NCBI GenBank assembly: GCA_023078685.1
Contig: JALGAS010000001.1
Coordinates: 7,998,001 to 8,062,000, forward strand
DNA: 64,000 nt
Direction of reading: 5' to 3'
DNA from: Neopestalotiopsis rosae
Lineage: Eukaryota; Ascomycota; Sordariomycetes; Amphisphaeriales; Sporocadaceae
Below the pieces are notes generated by a model. The model saw only the letters and a program-made list of their open reading frames with translations. It did no database searches and was not told the DNA's origin. Positions 1 through 11,288 of the stretch are shown piece by piece; positions within the stretch are counted from its first letter, which is position 1, and every line of letters starts with the position of its first letter. A program made the position numbers and the translations under genes.

Positions 1-2497
1 TAGTTTCCTACCTAGCATGTCTGCAAGTCTAATGACCCTAGTGCTGACAGTCGCGCCGTCCCTGCGATTCTTGCCCTCTCTCCTGGAACTAGCAATGCGA
101 CCTACAAAGTCCCACAAACGACCTTCGGCAAGAACTTCCCCGGACTGCGCATCGCGGCGTGGCATCCAGTCCGACGCAAGACGCAGACGAGGTGGGATCT
201 TGGTGTCTTTGGATTTAACGGCATATATGATGCCTTCTTCCTCGAAGCGCTGGTACGTGTTCTTGATCGTCTCTTTGTTTACAGCTTCAAAATAGGACAG
301 GTCGCCTTGGTGGTAAAGTGTCTTGCCAAGCTGTTAAACTGTTAGTGACAATGAAACCTGCACATTTTCGCCCTTTGACGCAAGATGTGAAGAAAACACT
401 TACCAATTGGGCACTATTCTGCGCCTTGGCGACACCAATCCAGACATCATCTTCGTTTGTGCCGGGTGGGGGCGTCAAACTGATCAACGAGACGGCAGCC
501 AACCAGCTAGCCTCGATGAATGGCCAAATCAAGAAGCAATAGAAATCATAGTTTTCTCTTCCAGCCACGCGCTCCTCATCTGCTATGCCCACGCTGAGGA
601 TTTTGTTGTCCTCCCCACGATGAAGGTTGATGACTCTGTCATTCTCGAGGCCAACCAAGGTCTTTTCTAAATTGGCCACCAGTCCTTCGCTGGGGAAGAT
701 GAATTCACCTCGGAAAAGAGACGACAAGAAAAGAACCTGGTCTCGAAGTTCTTGATAGGGGATCTCTTGGTGTGCTGGTCCACCTCCCTGCTTGACCCGG
801 GTGTACATACTTGCGCTCACAAGAGCTTCAGAGATGAAGAGGTGGATCGTCATGTTTCGGTAAAATGATAGTTGGAAACGGTCGACGGCGTAGTATGTCG
901 GCTCGACCAGACCATTGAGAACACCTACCAAGTCTTTGCCAAGCACTTCAAGTCCTCGCTCGATCACGTCGGCCAGAGGAGCATTGCCAAAGTGCGCGAC
1001 GCGGCCACCCTTTGCTCTCACACGATCAATGAGCCATTCGACACGACGCAGAAGCTCAGCCTTACCGACACCACGGCCGCGGAGTGTGAGCAGTACCGTT
1101 CCAATCAAGGCTGTCGGCATCACAACTGATACGTCGTTGATGTCCGAGAGGACCTTGTAGCCCATGGTGCGTAGAAGTTTCTGTCGCACCGCGCCGGACT
1201 CTGGCGTCTTTGCTGTCAGATCAGCGGGTATGTTGGGAATCTTGGAGAGTTGATCATCAATGTAACCCCTCAGGCTCCAAGGTTCGTGGAAGCGGACATC
1301 TACTCTGCCAAGCCGCAACGATAAAACCGATGAGCCGTCAGTCAAGAAATCCGCAAGATTTTCCTTCTTCTTCGGTACACCCAACAACTCAGTAACATAA
1401 CCCTCGGTCTCAATGACCTTGTCGTACTGCGTGCTGACTGGGCAAATCACGGCATCCTCGACGCGTCCGGACAGGATACTATCCAGGATGAAACTTAAGA
1501 TGCCAAACTTGGGTGAAAGGAGCTTTCCCGTTCTGGATCGCCCTCCTTCAATGAAACATTCGAAGTTGTATCCGCCTTGTAACAGCGTATCAATATACGC
1601 CTGCACTGCGGTCTGATAGAGGACATCGTTGCCAAACGCCCGCCTGATCCACATGGCTCCTGCGTGTTGTAGGAAGCTGCCGACGACAGGAAAGTTCAGA
1701 TTGTCACCGGCCACGACGACGGGTAGAGCGAGACCCAAGCGGTAGCATATCAACTGCATGGAGACGTAGTCAACATGTGATCTATGGCTTGGCAAGAAAA
1801 TGATGCTTTGCTTCTTGGAGGCGGCAATTTCAGCCACTTTCCTTAGGCGAAGTACTTCCTCGCTGTTAACGTGGATTCCCTGGTGATATGCCCTCGTCAA
1901 CAACTGAGTGCACAGGTAATAGGCGCCTCGGATGAAGGTTTTGCTCTCGAATTTGCAGATCATGTCATTGGTCATCTTCTCCGTGACTTCTTGGAGGCCA
2001 TGTTCAATGGCAGACCGCCTTTGCGCCTTCTTGATCGCGTAGTTGGGATCATCCTGCTTTAGCCATCCCTCCTTCTCCTCGAGCTGCAATCGCATGTCGG
2101 CCAATTGTGCAATGCGAGATTGCAAAAGCGGTGCTGAAACCACTGCGTTCTTCATCTGCTCCGAGAACCCGGAGTAGAATATAGGCTGGCCAACCACTCT
2201 ATCATATGCGCGCCATCCTTGGCCGGAGACGTATAAGGAGACTTCTCGAAGGAACCTGTATAGGGACGAGGAAGAGTCAGTGCGCATTCCTTACAAAACA
2301 GTAACGATCAGATTGAACGGAGTGACGAACTGTAAGGGCTCAGAACGAAATCTCGCCATATGTTGCATGAGTGCCTCCTCCTTCTCCCCATCTTGCTGTT
2401 GTGGCTCTACATAGCTTCGCGGCTGCAATGTGATCTGATCGCCCAGAATCTGGAGGTCAGGCGCCGAGTCGCGCGCCGGGTCGTCGTCTTGTGCCAT
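1..2497 (-). CDS. PlsB-type glycerol-3-phosphate / dihydroxyacetone-phosphate acyltransferase (3' end cut by window edge)
   Basis: Transfers an acyl chain to glycerol-3-phosphate (or DHAP), the first step of glycerolipid synthesis; probably membrane-bound. Model: complement of <1..330, 404..2255 and 2295..2497. The acyltransferase HX4D motif HRSHVD lies near residues 225-230, and the substrate-binding stretch EGGRSRTGK near 304-312, both spaced as in the PlsB/GNPAT family. The intron at 331-403 has a GTAAGT donor; crossing it replaces a short nonsense tail by a basic C-terminal stretch that stays open to base 1 with no stop. The intron at 2256-2294 is only 39 bases, with a GTAAGG donor and a CTGAC branch site; joining gives a continuous FLREVSLYVSG region. 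The start at 2497 is the first Met of exon 1. The family call is firm; the acceptor substrate is inferred. Confidence 0.88.
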
Positions 2498-3187
2498 GTT
2501 GGTTCTGTCTGCGACTCGGGCTGCCTATAGCCCAGAGATGTCATGCGCAAATCTGCATCAGACCACTGGTTCATGCAGTGAGGTCGTCCCCTGGTTCAAT
2601 GGTGTCGAGAGATGAGCAGCGCCAGAGACGGCGAGAATGGCAGGGCGGTGGATGGATCGGATTATCGTATTAGGGAAGCGATTCGTGCGAACACGGTAGG
2701 CTCTTGACCAAGACGCAATGATCCCAAAGTCAAAGAGGATATCGTCAATTGGATCAATACACCAGTCAACAGACCACAAGACCGTTGCTGCATAAGTGAA
2801 CCACTGGCGTCACTTCCCCGGATTCGGGACTTGATCTAGCCCAACAGCCCAGCTACTTTACTGCCGAGGTTTAAGGCATGTGAACTGAGTTCAACTGACA
2901 CCTGGAGTGCACTACCAAGACAAGTACATGGGAGCCAGCATCCACTACAGGGTCTCCCCGCCAGAAACGCGCCGGGGCACGTCAATTGCGACTCCAGCGC
3001 ACCAGAACCCCACTAAAGCTCAATCGAAGCTAATTAAGACCCTGTAGGCAAGGCAGAAAATGTTGAACGAAACTCTCGATGGAGGAAAAAAAAAGTTGCG
3101 TCTTTACTACTTGAACCGGCAACTCATCTTCTGCCATCCCCAGCCCGATTACGCGATGGTCAGCACGTCTCAATAGTGCAGTAAGAT
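2498..3187. other. Divergent intergenic region between acyltransferase and pop4
   Basis: This stretch of 690 bases separates two genes transcribed away from each other, so it must hold both promoters. I see no convincing ORF, repeat or RNA gene in it. A short A-run lies near 3087-3094, about 95 bases before the pop4 start. Confidence 0.5.
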
Positions 3188-3874
3188 ATGGCATCGAACG
3201 AGGCCTCCATAACGCAGGAGCTTCTTGCGCGCGCTCACAGTCCCGACAATGCTCAACGTATCTTCAGCGAGAAGATCCAATACCGGCCACTCTTTCTACG
3301 ACCGAACTCGCCTCCGCCTTCGGAGAATGCCCGTCAAGCACGCCGCAAAGCGCGCGAGGACAAGAAGAAACGTGCCAAAGCTCTGAAACCTCAACCGCTT
3401 TCCTCACGGGAGCGTCGCAAGCGCGGCTTGTACAACATACCGAAAGAAGGGCGCAAGTTTACAATCTTTGAACCGCTCAACCGCCTCTGGAACGGATATA
3501 TGCGAGAGATTCTGGGCAACGAGCTACACTCTGGCGGCCAGGGCGCGTCGGCAAAGTTGGCCGCAGCAGACTACCATGGGGCCCGGGTAGAGGTCAGCAG
3601 AAGTCGAAATCCTGGCCGAGTCGGCATCGAGGGCATTGTGATCAAGGACACTCGATTCACCTTTGAAATCATCACCAAAAGAAACCAAGTAAAGCTAGTA
3701 CCGAAAGAGGGGACAACGTTTCGAATGCGTGTGCCTTCGAGCGATGAAACCAACGAGAACATTGACAGCACGACGAAGCAATTTGAATTCGAGGTGCTCG
3801 GCGACCAGTTCCAGTATCGCCCGGCTGATCGAGCAAACAAAAAGTTCAGGGCTCACTATCTGACTTTGCTGTGA
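3188..3874 (+). CDS. pop4: Ribonuclease P / MRP protein subunit Pop4 (Rpp29)
   Basis: Protein subunit of nuclear RNase P and RNase MRP, which process pre-tRNA 5' ends and pre-rRNA. It is a single-exon gene of 228 residues, a normal length for the family. The N-terminal half is strongly basic (runs of R and K at about 50-80). The C-terminal half carries the Rpp29/UPF0086 Sm-like core, seen as GARVEVSRSRNPGRVGIEGI at about 130-149, then VIKDTRFTFEI, and VPKEGTTFRMRVP ending at about 186. The start ATG at 3188 is the first in frame after upstream stops. It is divergent from the acyltransferase gene. I am confident of the identity. Confidence 0.93.
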   Translation: MASNEASITQELLARAHSPDNAQRIFSEKIQYRPLFLRPNSPPPSENARQARRKAREDKKKRAKALKPQPLSSRERRKRGLYNIPKEGRKFTIFEPLNRLWNGYMREILGNELHSGGQGASAKLAAADYHGARVEVSRSRNPGRVGIEGIVIKDTRFTFEIITKRNQVKLVPKEGTTFRMRVPSSDETNENIDSTTKQFEFEVLGDQFQYRPADRANKKFRAHYLTLL

Positions 3875-6453
3875 TGGATCGCGTTAGAGGAGCATCACAC
3901 CATCTTACACTATCCCCTCACTCGTGTCGATTCAGTCAGTTTTTTGCTTGCTGGCGACTTCGGATAAGTATGCGTGTATCGCATCGTGGCTTTAAGGAAG
4001 AAGCATTGATTCCTGCTACATTCAGTACCACGTGAACGACGAAAATAGAGCCGGTAGGTTTCAATCGGCTAAATACCGTTCGCGATGTCTCTCTGCTGCC
4101 GACAGGCTATGCCTTTGAATCTATGGCCGAGAGTCCACTAGTTGAATTGGCTGCAAGCTCTATAGCAGAATACCCGGCTTCTATATTGCCATCCACCGGC
4201 TACGACACCAATTCCTACCCAAGTAGTATGGTGACCTTCAGTGCAACGAGGATGAGGGAAAGGCGACTCGGTACAAGTTTTTTGACCGTGTTGCCCGGCA
4301 CTACCTGGAGATGGATAATTCGAAAGTGTGAAGGTCTATATTCGACACCACGATAGTGCCTTATCGATGAAGCTTTCCGCTCTTGGTATTGAACTCAATA
4401 TGACTCCGGGCAGTTTGCTTTTGCGAGGCGAGTCGACATGATAGTGGTTTCGACTAGCAAACATGGAGGAATCTGCAATGTCGTAGGAGCAGAGCTCGAC
4501 GACATCTTTGGCGAAACGAGAAATCGTTTTTCAAGACCGCATTCAGAGAACAATATCTGGAAGTCACGTGGTGAAGGCAATTGTAAACGAGATTAATGTC
4601 GGTCCATAGATATCACAAGACTTGAAACCCACATGTGGTAATCAATCGTTATATAGCTAACGGAGCGCGATCCGGCGAACAAGCGACATCCGCTAATAGA
4701 ACTCATCACATGAAAAATGCCCACATGGCTTTGCAGAATTGAGAAGAATTTTGAGGGGTTTTGTTGTTGGCATTCCGTTTTCGCACTTGTTTCCGGGGAA
4801 ACATTGAAACGAACTGTTGAAGATCTTTGTTCAATCACGAGTTAAGCATTCTGCTCGGACGGCCTCATTGCGTCATGCCGGACGCTCCTCCGTGTAAGCT
4901 TAAATCATCGGACCCGACTCATGTGTGGCGATCGGATGGTATAAGAGTGTCCCGAGATGACGCGATTGTCTCCACGGTCTGTTCTCTCATATAATCCATC
5001 ATGCGATCTCCCACGTTTTGAGGCCCCTTTCATTGGCAAAGACGTTGATATTGAGGTATCATTCAGGACTCTATGTTTAGGATCTGGGACAATTGCCTGG
5101 CTCGGACATAGGACCCGGGATTGAGTGGAGTTCCGGGTTTCGCCTTGGTGAACCACATGGAGATCATAACTGTCATTGGCCACCGCCGCCCTCCAAGTTC
5201 AATGAGCAGAGCCCATGCCGGGTTCCCACCTCCCTCTTTCGGGGCATGGAGATCCGATTAGAGGTTGCCGTTTGGATCCGCATGGCACAGCACCATGTGA
5301 ATAATTCCAACCCATTATCAGCAGCCAGCGAGCTCATTAGCCTGGACACATGAGCCCGCCAATAGTACTCCCCTAACCGACGGTGTACGTATTCAACCTT
5401 GCGGCATCACCTGCACACCGGCTAAGCGAGTCTTGGCATTTTGTGGAAGGTATTGAACCTCGATGTCTTTCATCATCTGTTCGCTACAACATGAGCCATT
5501 GATATTGCCTGCAACCAGGCACGAACAAATTGAGATTACATGTATGGCGTGCTCGTTGCGATTTACTGAAAAGAGTAAAAGGCTTGGCAACAAGACTTTC
5601 AACCACCACAGCAAAGAGCACGCGAGCAAAGACAGCTCTTACCAAGGCTTCTTCTCTTATCTCGTTGGAAAGGCGGGGCGGATGATGCTGAGGCTCTCCA
5701 ATCTTTGTATGCTTATGATATAGGGATCGTCTATAGCAGGACAGGCGGTTGTCAACGTACCTGCATGGCCCATTGGAGCCAAGCTTTTCGCATACTATGG
5801 ACTCTATCACAAGCCTGTAGTAGATTAAAGGCCTTGGCTCCGCGTCAGCTTTAGCCTAGAACCCGCACTAGATTATAGGCGAGGGCGCATGGTAACTTGA
5901 CTATGTGCAACCTGTCAACGAGTTGGAAACCTATCACGTCGATGCGAAGACTCTTGGTTTCACTCTTCTTGGAATTGGAGGCTCTAGGCCATGTGGTTTA
6001 AGAAAAAATTCAATTGGAGCCCAAGCCTGAATGCTCGATCCCGAACCAGTGTTGGCCAGGTCTTTTCGTAATCCGGGTCGAAGAGCTCCAATGAGCTTCC
6101 CGATCGGGACTGCAGGTCAACACATGCTACGCATAACACTTGCCTATTATGCTCCCACCCCGGAACTTACCACAGATCTTGATTGCAAGCAGAGGGATGT
6201 GGGAGAGGTCAGAAATTTAATTGGAGTTTGTAAAGATTGGCTCGGTCATATGTGCTTGGGTTCGCATATATACATTACAATGACATCCCGAGAAGTTCAA
6301 GTCTTGGCGTTCGTCCGTCACCAACTCTACAGGTCTGTCTCTCGTTCAGCTGTATAGTCGCGTGGTATCGTGACTAGAGTGAAGAGCGGCATCAATCTGT
6401 ACACGAGGACAACAGGGAGAAAGAAGAAGAAAAGAACAGACACGATCGCGAAG
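3875..6453. other. Long intergenic region with no intact gene
   Basis: About 2.6 kb without an ORF that looks real from end to end. Between about 4242 and 4580 three short coding-like stretches follow each other in different frames (listed separately as a possible relic). The rest shows no repeat, tRNA or convincing exon chain that I can find. The 3' part must contain the promoter of the beta-lactamase-fold gene starting at 6454. Confidence 0.45.
4242..4580 (+). pseudogene. Possible decayed gene relic (frameshifted coding-like stretches)
   Basis: Three adjacent stretches read like protein but in different frames. From 4242, after an acceptor-like ttcag, one reads CNEDEGKATRYKFFDRVARH and then LEMDNSKV before a TGA. 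Overlapping its end, a second frame reads VKVYIRHHDSALSMKLSALG and continues to a TGA near 4441. A third frame starts at an ATG near 4438 and runs about 48 codons. Composition is protein-like but I recognise no family. It could equally be chance, so confidence is low. Confidence 0.22.
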
Positions 6454-8494
6454 ATGTGGTCCAAGAGTCTCGTCCTCCTTGCGGGCGCTCTGCCCTTGAG
6501 CGCAGGCATCAACAACTGTCCGTTGGATGGTCCGGTGTTTCCCAAGCCGACCAAGCTTTCTGCCATGCCTGTCATCAAGGAAGCGGTCGCAAACTTGACG
6601 AATACTTTTGCGCAGTGGGATTCCAACTCCACGGCCACCGCCAACTTCTCCTATTCGATTCAGATCTTTTCGGCACACGAGCAGGATCCCCTCTTCTCAT
6701 ACTCGCATACCTCGCCCAAGTTGGCCAAGATTAACCACCCCGGAGTCGTCACAGTCGACGAGAATTCGGTGTTCCGCCTGGGAAGTTTGACCAAAGTCTT
6801 CACCGTGTACAACCTTTTATTGAATGCTGGCGATGAGATATGGAACCAGCCCATTACAAAGTATGTCCCAGAATTGGCGGCCATGGTGGCCAACACATCG
6901 TCGAGCTCCGACCCTGTCAACAATATTGCTTGGAACGATGTCACGATTGGATCGTTGGCCACGCAAATGTCTGGAATTCCCAGAGACTGTAAGATCCTCC
7001 TCTTCCCTCCTCTTAAATGTGGTTTATTATGTTGGTTTGGCCATTATGCTAACAAGCTTCCAGATGCCTTGCTCGGTGAAGTCAGCCAGCAGGACTCGAC
7101 CAAGGATCATGTTGTGCAATTGGGTTTCCCTCCTCTACCAGCAGCAGAACTGCCACCCTGTGGCGATACTCCTCTTTGTGATCGCGCACGTAAGTTGCCT
7201 TGAATGCGGTGCTCCTGTGTGGCAGTCAAGCTTACTCAAAAATTTCCTACAGAATTTTTCGCTGGCATGGCTACTTTTGCGCCGTCCGTAGGCACTTTCC
7301 AAACTCCAACATACTCTGATATCGGATTCCAGTTGTTGTAAGTTTGGCCAACACAAATAGCAGCCTGAAAACTTGGAGCGCATGGCTGACAGCTTTTCAA
7401 GGGGCTACGCACTGGAGGAGATCACTGGCAAAGATTTCCAGAGTCTGCTGCAAGATACTGTACTGACGCCGCTGAACCTGAATGGCACTTACTACAAGGC
7501 CCCCAAGGCGGCACTGGGAGTTATCCCAGGTAATGCCAACTTGACCAAGTGGAACTTCCAGCTTGGTGACGAAGCCCCGTAAGTGAATATACAATGGCTA
7601 TTTGGCCCTCGTCTGTTGTAGCCCCGACTTACTCTTTTGTTTCCACCTAGTGCCGGCAACATGTACTCGACTGCCGCCGACCTCTCCAAGTTGGGACGTG
7701 CCATCCTCAACTACAAGCAGCTATCTCCTGCCATGACGAAGCGATGGCTGAAGCCCTTCTCTTTCTCCTCGGATCCCAGGGCGAGCGTTGGAGCTCCGTG
7801 GGGTGTGCGCCGCATTCCGCTCGGGCCCGAGTACCGCGAAACAACGGGTTACAACAAGGCCGGTGGTATCGGAAGCTACATGGCGGCCTTTATCCTGATT
7901 CCCGACTACGACATTGGCATGTCCATCATGATTGCCGGCGACATCCCGGGCAACACCAATTGGAACATTGCCGACATCATGGGCAACGTCATGGTGCCCG
8001 CCGTGACAGCGGCGGCGAAGAACCAGGCCGCGACCAAGTTCAACGGCGTGTACACGGCGCCGGCCAATGTCACGAACGGAGGCAAGCTCAACCGGCCCCT
8101 CAATTCGACCATCACCATCAACACGGACGGAAAGCCCGGCCTGTCCGTCGACCGCTGGATCAGCAACGGTACCGACTTCAAGAACAACGTCGTCGCCCTA
8201 CAGCTCACCTACCAGCCGACCACCCCGTCCATCCGCCTGTACCCGGGCGGGCTCGTCACTGACGACGCGAGCGGCGGCAAGGCCATCAAGTTCAAGGCCA
8301 TCTTTGAGGATCTGGCCGTTGGTCAGCAGGTGGACAAGATGTTCAGCACGGACTGCGGATCGTGGGTTGGCGTCGAGAGTGTGCTGTACGCCAGCACGAG
8401 TGCCGATGATTTGATTTTCCACCAGAACGCGGCTGGCGTGGTGACGGGCATTGAAATTCCGTCGTTGAGAATAACCTTGCCCAAAGTCTCGTAG
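6454..8494 (+). CDS. Secreted beta-lactamase / penicillin-binding-protein-fold serine hydrolase
   Basis: Secreted class C beta-lactamase-like protein of 588 residues, of the fungal LACTB/AmpC-like family, which includes esterases and peptidases of mostly unknown substrate. Exons 6454..6988, 7064..7189, 7253..7337, 7402..7578 and 7651..8494 join in frame. The start at 6454 (context aagATG) gives a signal peptide MWSKSLVLLAGALPLSAG; an upstream in-frame ATG would bury it. The nucleophile motif SxxK is S111-L-T-K114. The second motif is Y241-S-D, where class C enzymes have YxN. The third is K377-A-G-G. There are several N-glycosylation sites (NLT, NST, NFS). After the catalytic domain lies a beta-rich C-terminal region of about 170 residues. 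The fold is well supported; the substrate is unknown. Confidence 0.88.
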
Positions 8495-9254
8495 TGTGGC
8501 AAAAGGGAACGCCCAAAGCACGCAGGGGAGAAAGGCGCCTGTATAAGTAGGAAAAGGAAAGCATGGTTGTTGACCATGAATCATTCACATTATTGTACAT
8601 ATTTGGGGGAAGATATATTCATTCATATTTGGGGCCATTTAAAACGAATCTTCTTAAAGCTGAGGTCTGGCTGTCAATACAATTCTCTATTGCCAACGTA
8701 TTCGAAATCCGAATTGCCACATCCAAGGTCATAAATCTTATTACAAGTCATCTATCATTTATGTTTTTAACCTTGAACTGACCTTGACGAGGTAAGGCGT
8801 GAAGCGACAGCTCCTTGGAGCTACAATAACAGGTACCTTTGTAGTGAAAGCAGGTACTTAAGTTTGCAGGTCACACCAATAGTATACCCTCATACGCGTA
8901 ATTATTACCTAGACTAGGTGGTAATGGTGTAAAGTGTAAAAGCGAGAACTCTATTGGTATACCACAAGCAGCAAATCAGAGTACACTATGGTATACTGTA
9001 AGACTACATATGTAGGTAGGTATGTATCGTTAGGCGCCGCTGTGTGGCAGGTCCAAGACTTTCAGGTGTCTAGTGGCGGAGCTATCCGCTAAAACCCATC
9101 CCAAAAATGTTGCCTTGCAGCGAGCCATTGAATTGTAGCGAGCGACGTCAGACCTTGAGCTTTTCCAATTCACCATTTGTAGCTACAACTTTTGCCTTCT
9201 CCCTTTTTCACAAACCCCGACAGGCGCGTCAGAAGAGCAGAGAGAACATACAAT
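8495..9254. other. Intergenic region
   Basis: AT-rich spacer of 760 bases between two genes on the same strand: the 3' end of the hydrolase gene and the promoter of the XAP5 gene. A short tandem of TAGG units lies near 9012-9022. I see no further gene or RNA. Confidence 0.4.
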
Positions 9255-10414
9255 ATGTCGACACCAACGTCCAATGAGTCGCGCTTCCAGGCTCAGAATA
9301 AGACGACCCAGGAGCGCATATCCAACACCACCGTCGGCCTGGTGACGCATGCCGACTTTCGCAAGCGCCGCGCCGAGGTCCTCGAGGCGCAGGAGCGTGA
9401 GGCCAGCGGCACCCCCGTCGACCGGTCGCTGGCCACGACGCCCGACCCGGCAACCGCCGAAGGCGCTGCTGCTGCCGCCGCCGCTGCGGTAAAGGCTAAG
9501 AAGCAGGCCAAAAAGCGCAAGGTCACCAAGCTGAGCTTTGACGATGGCGAGGAGGACGGGGAGGAGAACAATGGCAACGCCACGGAAAAGAAGGATGCTG
9601 AAAGTGACGGGGCTGGCACCAAGGAGACAGTCAAGGCAAAGTTCAAGGCAAATAGCAACGTCTCGGTTGTGCCGCGGGCTGTGACCAAGGCGGCGCTGCG
9701 GCGGGATGCTGCTGAGCGGGAAGCTCTCAGAAAAGAGTTTCTCGAGCGGCAAGAGATTGTCAAGACGACCGAGATTGCGATTCCTTTTGTCTTTTACGAT
9801 GGTTCCAATATTCCTGGTGGCACGGTGCGCGTCAAGAAGGGAGATTTTGTCTGGGTATTCCTTGACAAGAGCCGCAAGGTCGGAGCAGATCTGGGTGTCG
9901 GTGATAAGGCAAACGCTCGCCGGGAATGGGCACGAGTCGGAGTGGACGATTTGATGATTGTGCGCGGCAATATTATCATTCCTCATGTGAGTTTTTATTC
10001 CCTTCTACAACTATCTGGCCTCCACATATGTAGCGGCGCAAGTAGTATGGCGACTAACTCGTTACGCGACAGCATTATGATTTCCTATACTTCATCATGA
10101 ACAAGACCATGGGTCCCAACAATAAGCGCCTATTCGACTATACAAGCGAGGCGTCTTCACAAATTAAACCCGACGAGACGCCATACGACCCCCTCTCCAC
10201 TGCAGCCAGCAAGGCAGCCAAAGCTGCTGAAGAGATGAGCAAGCTGGAGGGTGCCTCGGACGATCCGACTTACACCAAAGTGGTAGACCGGCGATGGTAT
10301 GAGCGGAATAAGCACATCTACCCGGCAAGCATGTGGCAAGAATTTGATCCGGAAAAGGATTACAACCAGCAGGTGCGGCGTGACTTGGGCGGTAACACAT
10401 TCTTTTACTCGTGA
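9255..10414 (+). CDS. XAP5 / FAM50 family nuclear protein
   Basis: Nuclear protein of the XAP5 (FAM50A) family, linked in other eukaryotes to spliceosome C-complex function and gene regulation. Exons 9255..9986 and 10073..10414 give 357 residues; the intron has a GTGAGT donor and a GACAG acceptor. The N-terminal half has a low-complexity Ala/Lys segment, acidic DDGEEDGEEN, and basic stretches. The conserved XAP5 domain begins near IPFVFYDGS and continues across the intron as PHHYDFLYFIMNK. It ends with RRWYERNKHIYPASMW and the terminal NTFFYS, both hallmarks of the family. The start at 9255 is the first in-frame Met with a good context; an upstream in-frame Met is absent. I am confident of the family. 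Confidence 0.92.
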
Positions 10415-10823
10415 GCACCTGTCGCGATGTCGATGTTGATCGCGATGCGCGAAACCGATCAAGTTGCGACCACAGGAGAAGCTGCTCCAGAGATGGACAA
10501 AGATTGTTGGAACATGCGTGACCAGCAGAAGATGGATACGCTGTCTGACTTGACCATGGGCTGATGCTGCTTAGGTCGCGGCGCAAGAGCCTAGCTCAAG
10601 GTTCATCCGCAGCTAGGCTTGACGCCAATGCGGTTCTTCAAAGACCGCTCAGGTCCCTTTTATACAGAGCCTGCGTTGGGTATCATGTCTTGGGCATGGG
10701 AAGGTTACTGTCTGTTTCGAGCAGAAAATGACGTTAAGTCTGGACCAGATTAGTATCGCATCACAAGTCTGCTCTAGTGGAGGCTGACCTACCGAGATTC
10801 ATCAGGTTGCGCTCGCCCCCCTT
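10415..10823. other. Intergenic region between convergent genes
   Basis: A spacer of about 410 bases between the XAP5 stop and the end of a gene on the opposite strand, so it should hold two 3' ends. I see no gene or repeat in it. Confidence 0.4.
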
Positions 10824-11288
10824 TCAGCCAGCGATGGTGTAGCATATCACAATGACGATCATGGCCATGAGCCACCAGCCAGGCCAAAACATCATGACGC
10901 ATAAGACGTTGCCGCAGCCGAGAATAAACGTGAAGAATTCCATTTCCAACTTTTTCCGTAGGCGTCTGGCTTGTGCAGAATCCCACATCGCCAAGGCCGC
11001 ATTTTGGGACAGCCGCGTGGTGTCCGCGAGCACGCTCTTGGTGGCCATGGCTGTCTGCTGGCCGACAAATAGACTGGCGAATACAAGACGCGAAAGGATG
11101 AGGTATGACTGAGTGACTATGGCAACCGACACATTGATTAACAGCTGTAAAACTTGAGAGGCGTACTCTGCTGCAATCGGTTCAAGCGCATTTGAATCTG
11201 AAGAATTGTGGTCAAGTAGTATGGTCGATTCGTCTTTTGCGGATGTAGAGATGATATTCATCTGTAAAGGCTCCATGGTGGTAGACAT
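10824..11288 (-). CDS. Small predicted membrane protein, function unknown
   Basis: Single-exon protein of 154 residues that I do not recognise. The N-terminal 45 residues are polar. A hydrophobic stretch at about 45-80 and a longer one at about 118-153 (FILGCGNVLCVMMFWPGWWL followed by an Ile/Val-rich tail) suggest two or three membrane segments. Between them is a charged amphipathic region with QARRLRKKLEM. The start at 11288 is followed by a second Met at codon 5. Upstream of it is an AT-rich tract with repeated TAGG and AATAAT units. Codon usage and the clear hydrophobic pattern argue that it is real, but only homology would prove it. Confidence 0.55.
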   Translation of the reverse strand: MSTTMEPLQMNIISTSAKDESTILLDHNSSDSNALEPIAAEYASQVLQLLINVSVAIVTQSYLILSRLVFASLFVGQQTAMATKSVLADTTRLSQNAALAMWDSAQARRLRKKLEMEFFTFILGCGNVLCVMMFWPGWWLMAMIVIVICYTIAG

